Shown: piece after piece, positions 4,942-11,366 of the stretch
Numbering within the stretch: the stretch's first letter is position 1
Layout of the letters: the number at the start of each line of letters is the position of its first letter
From: a virus
IMG/VR virus record: IMGVR_UViG_3300048838_000262
Coordinates: 1 to 41,891 of that record
Length of the DNA stretch: 41,891 bases
Reading direction: 5' to 3' (one strand)
The notes under the pieces: model-generated
Told to the model about the DNA's origin: nothing
What the model saw: only the letters and a program-made list of their open reading frames with translations
Database searches by the model: none
Made by a program: the position numbers and the translations under genes

Positions 4942-7900
4942 ATGACGAAAACAGCGTTAGAGAAAGCTAATTATTCAACCTCCGTGTTGTACACCTATGA
5001 CCAAGCCTACAAGGCGTCTCTTGAGTATTTCAGGGGGGATGCTTTGGCGGCGAATGTCTTTGTGACCAAGTATGCGTTGCAGGACGGTAACAATGGGTTT
5101 TTGGAACTAACTCCAGATGACATGCACCAGCGATTGGCGAGGGAATTTGCTCGGATTGAGCAGAAGTATCCTAACCCGATGAGTTATGAGGAGATCTACA
5201 ACCTGTTCAAGAACTACGATGAGGTAGTGGCACAGGGGTCTCCTCAATCCGCGATTGGGAACCCTTTCAAGGTGCAAAGCACCTCCAACTGTTTTTTAGT
5301 GGCCCCACCACACGACTCTTATTCTGGTATCTTGATGACAGACCAAGAACAGGTTCAAATCATGAAACGTCGTGGTGGCGTAGGATTTGACATCTCTACT
5401 CTTCGACCTAAAGGGATGGCTACGGCTAATGCAGCAGGCACGACGGATGGGATTGAGATCTTCATGGATCGGTTTTCCAATTCGTGTCGAGAGGTCGCAC
5501 AATGTTTGGCAGAAGGGACTTTAGTTCTAACACGTAATGGATTGCAACCAATCGAAGATATTTCTCCAGGTTCATTAGTGTGGACAGCCAATGGTTGGGT
5601 TCCTGTACAAAAAGTTCTCAAGAACAGGAAACTTGTCCATAAAATGGTTACCCATAATGGGTATGAGATTTATGCTTCTGAGGACCATGTTTTTCACACA
5701 ATGGAAGGTGAGCTAGCTGTTGGAGAGCTAGGTCCGAACTCCCCTGTTTCCAACATTTTAGGAGAAGGTTGGGAAGGTTTTTCCATTGAAATGTCTTTAC
5801 CTAACATGGAAAACAGTGGGAACAGATTAAAGTCCTACTCGCTGCCCACGAAGATGACAACAGAGTTGGCCTATTTTCTAGGCCAACTCTATGGGGATGG
5901 TTCTATTAGTGTTGTCCCTAGAGTAACTACATCCAATCATGAATTGTCGGTTGCGTTGTCTAACGATTGGCCAACAGTAATTGACAAGATTAGAAATTGT
6001 GTGGAGACCACGTTTGTTGGCATTACTGCGAAAATTGAGCCGGGGGACGGTGATTGTCAGAGACTTCGAATCAGTTCCGAACAGATTGTTCAGTACTTGA
6101 AAGTCAATGGGTTCTTTAAGGTCAAGTCCCAGGACATCACATTCCCAACTCAGTTTTTGTCCGCCGATAAAGCATTGTTAGCAGCATTTATTGGTGGGTA
6201 TTTCGATGCGGACGGTTATGCGTCTGGTGCGAAGAAGGGTTACACATTTTCATCAACATCGAGGGATTTCCTTCAGACACTTAAAGTTGTTTTGGCGGCA
6301 CACGGGATTACGTCTTCTTGGCATCGCGAAGATCGTAGTGCGAAAGGGTGGAGAGACCTCTACAGTCTTTCCGTTGTTGGGGCGTCTAGTCAAAGACGGT
6401 TCATTGAACTCTTGAATGGTGAAAGTGAGAAAGTAAAAGAGAAGAATTTTGTTGCGAAACGTGATTGCACTCTGTCTATTTTTAGAAGTGCAGACTTAGG
6501 GGTGTCTTACAACAAATTCTTTTTTTGCCCAGACAACTCTCATTTATTGTCACGCAACACAGTGGATAGACTACGTGTTGAGGGTGTTTTACTACCTGAA
6601 GACAGTTCACGACTTGTTTTTGATAGAGTCTCTTCGATTACGGTGGCACAAGAGGAAAACACCTATGATCTTGTACTAGACGACGTTCACTTGTTTTTTG
6701 CTAATGGTCTGTATGCACATAACTGTGGTCGGCGTGGAGCTTTGATGTTGACGTTAAGTGTTCACCACCCGCAGGTTCGTGACTTCATCAACATCAAGAA
6801 GAACAGAACACGAGTCACCGGGGCGAACATTTCTCTACGCCTTTCAGACGAGTTCATGCGTGCAGTAGATGCCGGAGAAGACTATCGGCTTCGCTGGCCG
6901 GTTGACTCTAAGGAGCCTGTTGTTAGCGAGATGGTTTCTGCCAGAGAGATCTGGGACTTGATCAATCAGGCAGCATGGGAGTCAGCGGAACCAGGGTTGC
7001 TTTTCTGGGATACCGCGAAAAACATGACTCCCTCGGACATCTACTCGGACTATGGTTTTGCATCTACATCAACCAATCCGTGTATTGTAGGCGACACCCT
7101 GATTGCAGTAGCAGATGGTAGAAATGCTGTTTCTATTCGTCAGTTGGTGGAGGAGGGTAAAGACGTTCCTGTGTACTCCACTAACATAGAAACAGGTAAA
7201 GTGGAGATTAAATGGGGACGTAACCCACGCCTCACTAAGAAAAACGCCGAAGTTTGGAAGTTGATTCTTGATGATGGGAGCTATCTTATTGCCACCCCGG
7301 ACCACAAGATTATGAAGTCAGACTGCTCCTATGTAGAGCTTAAGGATTTACAGTCTGGAGAGTCCGTGTTTCCGTTCTATACCTTTGACTCTAATGGGTA
7401 TCGACAGGTGAGAAACACTGGTGAGAACTTCGTACATCAGGTGGTGAATAATCACAAGGTAGTAAGTGTAGAGAAATATGGTGTAGAGGATGTCTATAAC
7501 ATCACAGTTGATGACAACCATAACTACCATGTAGTCACTTCTACTGAGGACGACAAATACATCACCTCTTCAGGTTTGTGCGTTAAAAACTGCGGGGAAA
7601 TCGTTCTGTCAAATTACGACTCTTGTCGTCTTATGGTGCTCAATGTAACTACTTTTGTTGAGCACCCCTTCACCCCCAAGGCCAAGTTTAATTTCAAGCG
7701 ATACGTAGATTCCGTCATCAAAGCACAAAGACTCATGGATGACATGATTGACCTTGAGCTAGAACAGGTGGACAAGATTCTAGCCAAGATCGAAGTAGAC
7801 CCGGAGCCCGACTACGTAAAAGAAATCGAGCGGAGCCTGTGGTTGAAGATCCGACAGGCGGCGGTCAATGGTCGTCGTACAGGTTTGGGTATTACCGGGT

Positions 7901-9240
7901 TAGGTGATGCTGTAGCCATGATGAACTTGGTCTATGGTAAGGACGGGTCGTTTGAGTTCGTAGAGGATGCCTACAAGCACTTGGCAATTGGGTCTCACAC
8001 AAGTTCCATCATCATGGCCAAGGAACGTGGTGCCTTCCCTGTGTTTAATTACGATTTGGAGAAGGACCATGTGTACATGAAGCGCATTATTGATGCACTT
8101 CCAGAGGACATTCAGAAGCTCTACAAGAAGCATGGCCGTAGAAACATCGCCAACACGACAACAGCCCCCTGTGGTTCAATTTCCACACAGACTCAAACAA
8201 CATCGGGCATTGAGCCCGCGTACTTGATTCACTACACGAGACGAAAGAAAATCAATCCCAGTGAGGCGGATGCCAAGGTGGATTTCGTGGATGAATTAGG
8301 AGACAAATGGCAGCATTTCCATGTTCTCCATCACGGTTTTGAGCAGTGGTGCGTAGCAACGGGTCGAGACCCCAAGGTTGTTGCTCAGGCGTTGTATGAG
8401 GGGGATACCTCAGCTTTGAAGGCAAGCCCCTACTATGAGGCGACCAGTAATGACATTTCCTGGGTCAATAAAGTTCGCATCCAGGGTCTTGCTCAAAAAT
8501 GGATTGACCATGCGATCAGCAACACGACGAACTTGCCCAAGGATGTCACTGTGGATGTTGTGAAGCAGGTGTACATGGAGGGGTGGAAGTCCGGTTGCAA
8601 GGGAGTCACGGTATATCGTGACGGATGCCGTGATGGTGTTCTAGTCAGCGACACGAGCACGCCCAAGGCTGAAGATAAGGGGTTCGAGGAGCATGATGCT
8701 CCCCGTAGGCCCTTGGAGTTGGACTGTGAGGTTCACAGAACCCGAGTTCGTCATGGGGACGATTATGTAGACTGGACGATTTTCGTCGGTCTATTGGACG
8801 GAAAACCCTACGAGATTTTCGGGGGGATGAGTGAGTTCATCGAGTTGTCCAACAAGATTGAATCTGGTTGGATCGTCAAGAGAACCCTCAAGTCAAGTGC
8901 CCGTTATGACTTCCACTACGGAGATAAGGATGAACCCTCCGTAATTCGGGACATCGTAAAGACCTTCGACAATCCTAACCACGGGGTTTTCACCCGGATG
9001 TTGAGTTTGAGTTTGCGGCATGGAGCGGCTGTGCATCATGTGATTGAGCAGCTTCAGAGGGACAAGGACAGCGACCTTTTCAGCTTCAGTAAGGTCATGG
9101 CCCGTGTCTTGAAGAAATACGTCAAGGATGGCACCAAGTCCAGCATCCGTACCTGTCCCGATTGTGGTTCCGAGGGAACCTTGGTCTACCAGGAGGGTTG
9201 TGTGACCTGTACCGCTTGTGGTAGCTCCAAATGCGGGTGA
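4942..9240 (+). CDS. nrdJ: Class II (B12-dependent) ribonucleotide reductase with two inteins
   Basis: This 1432-aa precursor would splice to about 855 aa. It reduces ribonucleotides to deoxyribonucleotides with adenosylcobalamin, supplying DNA precursors. Seen in the sequence: an N-terminal STSNCFLVAP active-site cysteine; GRRGA; the NPCGE motif with the thiyl-radical cysteine, followed by SNYDSCRL; ITGLGDAV; TTAPCGSIS; SGIEPAYL; and a C-terminal Cys-rich tail (CPDCG...CTACGSSKCG) that re-reduces the active site. Inteins occupy residues 188-594 and 714-883. The second lies directly before the catalytic cysteine. A class II enzyme needs no small subunit, and none is found nearby. A hairpin-rich leader precedes the gene. 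Confidence 0.93.
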   Translation: MTKTALEKANYSTSVLYTYDQAYKASLEYFRGDALAANVFVTKYALQDGNNGFLELTPDDMHQRLAREFARIEQKYPNPMSYEEIYNLFKNYDEVVAQGSPQSAIGNPFKVQSTSNCFLVAPPHDSYSGILMTDQEQVQIMKRRGGVGFDISTLRPKGMATANAAGTTDGIEIFMDRFSNSCREVAQCLAEGTLVLTRNGLQPIEDISPGSLVWTANGWVPVQKVLKNRKLVHKMVTHNGYEIYASEDHVFHTMEGELAVGELGPNSPVSNILGEGWEGFSIEMSLPNMENSGNRLKSYSLPTKMTTELAYFLGQLYGDGSISVVPRVTTSNHELSVALSNDWPTVIDKIRNCVETTFVGITAKIEPGDGDCQRLRISSEQIVQYLKVNGFFKVKSQDITFPTQFLSADKALLAAFIGGYFDADGYASGAKKGYTFSSTSRDFLQTLKVVLAAHGITSSWHREDRSAKGWRDLYSLSVVGASSQRRFIELLNGESEKVKEKNFVAKRDCTLSIFRSADLGVSYNKFFFCPDNSHLLSRNTVDRLRVEGVLLPEDSSRLVFDRVSSITVAQEENTYDLVLDDVHLFFANGLYAHNCGRRGALMLTLSVHHPQVRDFINIKKNRTRVTGANISLRLSDEFMRAVDAGEDYRLRWPVDSKEPVVSEMVSAREIWDLINQAAWESAEPGLLFWDTAKNMTPSDIYSDYGFASTSTNPCIVGDTLIAVADGRNAVSIRQLVEEGKDVPVYSTNIETGKVEIKWGRNPRLTKKNAEVWKLILDDGSYLIATPDHKIMKSDCSYVELKDLQSGESVFPFYTFDSNGYRQVRNTGENFVHQVVNNHKVVSVEKYGVEDVYNITVDDNHNYHVVTSTEDDKYITSSGLCVKNCGEIVLSNYDSCRLMVLNVTTFVEHPFTPKAKFNFKRYVDSVIKAQRLMDDMIDLELEQVDKILAKIEVDPEPDYVKEIERSLWLKIRQAAVNGRRTGLGITGLGDAVAMMNLVYGKDGSFEFVEDAYKHLAIGSHTSSIIMAKERGAFPVFNYDLEKDHVYMKRIIDALPEDIQKLYKKHGRRNIANTTTAPCGSISTQTQTTSGIEPAYLIHYTRRKKINPSEADAKVDFVDELGDKWQHFHVLHHGFEQWCVATGRDPKVVAQALYEGDTSALKASPYYEATSNDISWVNKVRIQGLAQKWIDHAISNTTNLPKDVTVDVVKQVYMEGWKSGCKGVTVYRDGCRDGVLVSDTSTPKAEDKGFEEHDAPRRPLELDCEVHRTRVRHGDDYVDWTIFVGLLDGKPYEIFGGMSEFIELSNKIESGWIVKRTLKSSARYDFHYGDKDEPSVIRDIVKTFDNPNHGVFTRMLSLSLRHGAAVHHVIEQLQRDKDSDLFSFSKVMARVLKKYVKDGTKSSIRTCPDCGSEGTLVYQEGCVTCTACGSSKCG
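5503..6723 (+). mobile_element. Intein 1 with LAGLIDADG homing endonuclease
   Basis: The element covers residues 188-594 of the reductase (407 aa). It starts with Cys (CLAEGTLVLT, block A), has block B near EDHVFHT, and ends with an Ala-His-Asn block G followed by Cys of the host protein (CGRRGA). Two endonuclease motifs are visible: LAYFLGQLYGDGS and LLAAFIGGYFDADGYAS, so it encodes a dodecapeptide homing endonuclease. All splicing residues look intact (Cys1, His-Asn, Cys+1). Its codon use is more AT-rich than that of the flanking extein, in keeping with a mobile element. Confidence 0.92.
7081..7590 (+). other. Intein 2, mini-intein without endonuclease
   Basis: The element covers residues 714-883 (170 aa). 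It begins CIVGDTLIAV, contains the block B motif ATPDHKI and block F YNITVDDNHNYHV, and ends in VKN before the extein sequence CGEIVLSNYD. It is far too short to hold an endonuclease. The penultimate residue is Lys instead of the usual His. It interrupts the reductase exactly before the catalytic cysteine of NPCGE, so activity depends on splicing. Confidence 0.9.
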
Positions 9241-9257
9241 TGGATAATCACTCTATA

Positions 9258-9274
9258 CCTGCCTTTTAGGTAGG
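9258..9274 (+). promoter_or_regulatory. Hairpin covering the ribosome-binding site of the next gene
   Basis: CCTGCC (9258-9263) can pair with GGTAGG (9269-9274), with one G-T pair and a 5-nt loop. The 3' arm is the putative ribosome-binding region and touches the ATG at 9275. It could limit translation. No terminator tail follows. Confidence 0.4.
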
Positions 9275-9568
9275 ATGCAAAAAACAGCAAACGTCCAGAA
9301 TAAAGTTCGCCTCGTAAGAGAAAAACTTCTTGACCTTGGAAAAGTTGGCCATGAGGACATCGTATTTGCGGATGCGTTGCACCTCATGGCTGATTTAGCT
9401 AAGGCCATGAGGTTGGACCTAAAATACCAGCACATGCTTTTTATGATCGCAGAGAAGATCATCGACGATCGTTACGAAGACCCCCGTGGGGATGATTCTG
9501 GTATGTCCGAGAAGGACTTGCCACATCGAGTTGCGAGTCAATGGCTCACAGGTAGAAATCGACGTTGA
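9275..9568 (+). CDS. Hypothetical protein, 97 aa
   Basis: I do not recognise this protein. It is predicted to be mostly helical, with a Lys/Arg-rich N-terminal helix (KVRLVREKLLDLGK), a central Ala/Met/Leu-rich helix and a charged C-terminus. It starts 35 bp after the reductase stop and is probably cotranscribed with it. The last 23 bp overlap, tail to tail, a small gene on the opposite strand. A two-way terminator lies about 180 bp downstream. Confidence 0.65.
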   Translation: MQKTANVQNKVRLVREKLLDLGKVGHEDIVFADALHLMADLAKAMRLDLKYQHMLFMIAEKIIDDRYEDPRGDDSGMSEKDLPHRVASQWLTGRNRR

Positions 9569-9689
9569 AGTCTACGTCAGGTTTTTTCGGGGCGGGTTTT
9601 TTCTTTTCCTCTACGGGAGGCGGAGGCAACATCATAGGCAGGGAGATTTGATTCTCCTGGAGAGGTTGGGGTCTATGAGGTTTCCTCAT
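9546..9689 (-). CDS. Small Pro/Lys-rich protein, 47 aa
   Basis: This minus-strand frame starts at ATG (9689-9687) behind GGTAGAGAC and ends with TGA at 9548-9546. The product has a basic N-terminus, a proline run (LPPPPVEEKKKPAPKKP) and an aromatic/acidic tail (DVDFNVDFYL). A sigma70-like promoter is visible upstream. It overlaps the end of the + strand gene by 23 bp. The + strand across the rest of the interval has no credible gene. The protein is unrecognised; the composition suggests a disordered linker or binding peptide. Confidence 0.45.
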   Translation of the reverse strand: MRKPHRPQPLQENQISLPMMLPPPPVEEKKKPAPKKPDVDFNVDFYL

Positions 9690-9698
9690 GTCTCTACC

Positions 9699-9727
9699 AA
9701 TATAGGGATGGGTTATCAGGAAAACAA
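9699..9727 (-). promoter_or_regulatory. Sigma70-like promoter on the minus strand
   Basis: Reading the minus strand, TTGTTT (9727-9722) and TATATT (9704-9699) are separated by 17 bp, with the ATG of the 47-aa gene 9 nt further on. The boxes are close to the consensus TTGACA/TATAAT. Confidence 0.4.
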
Positions 9728-9750
9728 TAGCTCGACCGAATTAAAAGCGA

Positions 9751-9778
9751 AAGGAGCCCGGTGACAGGCTCCTTTTTT
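9751..9778 (+). terminator. Intrinsic terminator, probably two-way
   Basis: AAGGAGCC (9751-9758) pairs with GGCTCCTT (9767-9774), and six T follow the GGCTCC on the + strand. On the minus strand the same stem is followed by TTTCGCTTTT. It would end + transcripts from the reductase and minus transcripts from the cassette at 9778-10760. Confidence 0.8.
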
Positions 9779-9855
9779 CATGCTTGCTCATTGAGCAGAC
9801 CCACAAAGGACAGGATGGGGTGATTGTGGAGGTGAACTTTGTCGAAGATCTGCAT
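9778..9855 (-). CDS. Possible 25-aa peptide
   Basis: An ATG (9855-9853) on the minus strand opens a 25-codon frame (MQIFDKVHLHNHPILSFVGL...) ending at TGA 9780-9778, right at the terminator. A GTGTAAAAAA box like those of the neighbouring genes lies about 18 nt upstream, and GGGA precedes the ATG. The length is too short for certainty. Confidence 0.3.
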   Translation of the reverse strand: MQIFDKVHLHNHPILSFVGLLNEQA

Positions 9856-9872
9856 TGTCTTATCCCACTCCC

Positions 9873-9885
9873 GATTTTTTACACC
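9873..9885 (-). promoter_or_regulatory. Partial copy of the bipartite promoter motif
   Basis: On the minus strand GGTGTAAAAAATC (9885-9873) matches the first box and is flanked by an imperfect inverted repeat (CACCCCCG / CGGGAGTG). No GTTTA box is found at the expected distance; the closest string there is GATAAG. It may be a degenerate promoter or an operator. Confidence 0.35.
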
Positions 9886-9908
9886 GGGGGTGAATCAAGA
9901 TGAGGCGT

Positions 9909-10112
9909 TTAGGCCAGCAAATATACCGTGGCAAGGGAGTCTTCAAGGGAGTGTCGCACAGCGACCTGCTTGTTGTCCTTGAAGATCAGGTACACGGCAC
10001 CATTCCTCTTCTGTTCCAGATCGATGGTGAATCGCCCGCACACAGACGTTTGCACAAAATGTCCCTGGGTGAAGTCGGAGGGGTGAAAGTTGACTAGCTT
10101 TGGACGGTGCAT
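9909..10112 (-). CDS. Hypothetical protein, 67 aa
   Basis: I do not recognise this small protein. It reads as alternating beta-type sequence (FVQTSVCGRFTIDL, AVYLIFKDNKQVAV), so a small beta-barrel is likely. The ATG at 10112-10110 is chosen because GGAGAG lies 6-7 nt upstream; an in-frame TTG at 10127 would add five residues. It follows the 182-aa gene on the same strand but has its own promoter-like motif between them. Confidence 0.6.
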   Translation of the reverse strand: MHRPKLVNFHPSDFTQGHFVQTSVCGRFTIDLEQKRNGAVYLIFKDNKQVAVRHSLEDSLATVYLLA

Positions 10113-10127
10113 GACGAATCTCTCCAA

Positions 10128-10158
10128 GAAAACGTCTTGACCCTCCAGTTTTTACACC
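10128..10158 (-). promoter_or_regulatory. Bipartite promoter-like motif, copy 4 (minus strand)
   Basis: On the minus strand TGTAAA (10156-10151) and GTTTTC (10133-10128) have a 17-bp spacer. CCCTCC and GGAGGG form a perfect 6-bp inverted repeat around the first box (10164-10141). The start codon of the 67-aa gene is 15 nt after the second box. Confidence 0.55.
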
Positions 10159-10176
10159 GGAGGGTGAGGGTAAAGT

Positions 10177-10725
10177 TCAGACGGAGCCCTCGAAGGGGAT
10201 GGTGGACTCCAGGTTGGAGGCGGTGACCCACACCACATCCGCCCAATTCTTGCCCTCCTTGCGGTCGGAGGTGCGGAGACCGACCCGACCATCACGGACC
10301 CAGAACACGATCCCCTTGGTGCCCTTGGCCACCTTGCGGCCCTTGGCTACCACCATCTCCTTACCGATGGTAGGGGCGTTGTGGGCGATCTTGGCCTCGA
10401 TGAGACGGATCTGCTCTCGACGAGCCTTCTCGGCCTCCTCACGGATACGCTCCTCGGCCTCCAGCTTTGCCAGGTAACGATCCATGATCTCCGGGGTCGC
10501 GTCCACGGTCGCGCTTCCACGGTTCATATCACACTCGAACGAGGAAGAGTACTGGATGGTCTCCCACGTACCCTTGGACTCATCCCACGCAATCGCGTAG
10601 TACTCGTCGGCGTAGATATCCGACATGACGCGGTTGCATCGGACGAACTTCTCCACAACACAGCCCTCGTAGGACTTGGTGATGACTCGGTTCGTGTCTC
10701 GGAGGTTGTAGGTCTCGATTGCCAT
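10177..10725 (-). CDS. Hypothetical protein with coiled coil and SH3-like C-terminus, 182 aa
   Basis: This minus-strand protein has three parts: an N-terminal region with two cysteines (residues 1-75), a charged helix rich in Glu, Arg and Ala (about 80-110, YLAKLEAEERIREEAEKA) and a C-terminal domain (about 120-178) whose KGRKVAKGTKGIVFWV...VGLRTSD pattern looks like a small SH3/KOW-type beta-barrel. It may bind nucleic acid or protein; I cannot name it. GAGGG lies directly before the ATG, and promoter motif 5 lies 5 nt beyond, so its mRNA would have almost no leader. It is transcribed away from the RecD2 gene block. Confidence 0.75.
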   Translation of the reverse strand: MAIETYNLRDTNRVITKSYEGCVVEKFVRCNRVMSDIYADEYYAIAWDESKGTWETIQYSSSFECDMNRGSATVDATPEIMDRYLAKLEAEERIREEAEKARREQIRLIEAKIAHNAPTIGKEMVVAKGRKVAKGTKGIVFWVRDGRVGLRTSDRKEGKNWADVVWVTASNLESTIPFEGSV

Positions 10726-10730
10726 ACCCT

Positions 10731-10760
10731 CTAAACGGAGAGACAGGGTTTTTTTTACAG
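10731..10760 (-). promoter_or_regulatory. Bipartite promoter-like motif, copy 5 (minus strand)
   Basis: On the minus strand TGTAAA (10759-10754, inside a run of eight A) and GTTTAG (10736-10731) have a 17-bp spacer. The ATG is only 5 nt beyond the second box. It forms a divergent promoter region with the GTATAG element at 10803. Confidence 0.6.
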
Positions 10761-10802
10761 GGTCGGGAGTATTTTTTCTCTGCGCGAATCCCGCACCCTC
10801 AA

Positions 10803-10814
10803 AAGGGCGTATAG
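10803..10814 (+). promoter_or_regulatory. GGCGTATAG promoter-like element
   Basis: AAGGGCGTATAG resembles the TTGG(A/C)GTATAG elements elsewhere in the window. It ends 6 nt before the ATG at 10821 and merges with AGGAGG, a strong ribosome-binding site. Both readings are possible; if it is a -10 element, the transcript could not include the ribosome-binding site. Confidence 0.35.
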
Positions 10815-10820
10815 GAGGAG

Positions 10821-11366
10821 ATGGAACGCTTACGTGTGCTAAATCTCACAGGTATTTTCTACCTCCAAGATTCGAACACCCCCCATGTCGTAGATGAGAC
10901 TACAGGTGCGACTCCAGTGGACATGTCTTACTATGTAGGCAAAAAAGTCCAAGTGGTTGCCCATCATTTTCCTCCAGAGCCTCCGAGTCGAGAACTATGG
11001 GGTGGGGGATGCTGTTACTACCAGACGAGCTACGAGGGAGCTACCTGTCCGTTCGGACATCACGCAAACCCCAACTCTCTCTATGAGTTATCCGTCTCGG
11101 GCATCCTTCGGCATGAGGGGGATGACTACGTGGTAGAGACCGAGGACGGAATCAAGCATGAGATTAGGCTTGACTATTTGGTAGGTCATCGATCTCGGTT
11201 GCTGATTATCAATCAGCCTGACTTTCAGAAAATGCAGGAGGAGATCAATTCGTTCAACCCAGATAACTTTCAGGATGCGCCTCTTGACGTTCTACTCGAC
11301 AAATTGCAAGGGTTGAAGGCGTATATCTCTGACCTACAAGGGCTTGCAAAGGATAGCGATGAGTGA
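10821..11366 (+). CDS. Hypothetical protein, 181 aa
   Basis: I do not recognise this protein. The N-terminal half is beta-rich (LRVLNLTGIFYLQD, KKVQVVAHHF) and carries a Gly/Cys/Tyr segment (GGGCCYY) and a CPFGHH string, which together with the other histidines could bind a metal. The C-terminal 50 residues are helical (FQKMQEEINSF...LLDKLQGLKAYISDLQGL). AGGAGG sits 4-5 nt before the ATG. Its stop overlaps the start of the helicase gene by 8 bp, so it is translationally coupled to the RecD2-like helicase and may work with it. Confidence 0.75.
   Translation: MERLRVLNLTGIFYLQDSNTPHVVDETTGATPVDMSYYVGKKVQVVAHHFPPEPPSRELWGGGCCYYQTSYEGATCPFGHHANPNSLYELSVSGILRHEGDDYVVETEDGIKHEIRLDYLVGHRSRLLIINQPDFQKMQEEINSFNPDNFQDAPLDVLLDKLQGLKAYISDLQGLAKDSDE

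Noticed and set aside
9486-9764. 92-aa + strand frame downstream of the 97-aa gene
   Set aside because: It starts inside that gene in another frame, runs into the terminator, and reads as low-quality sequence; a minus-strand gene fits the interval better.
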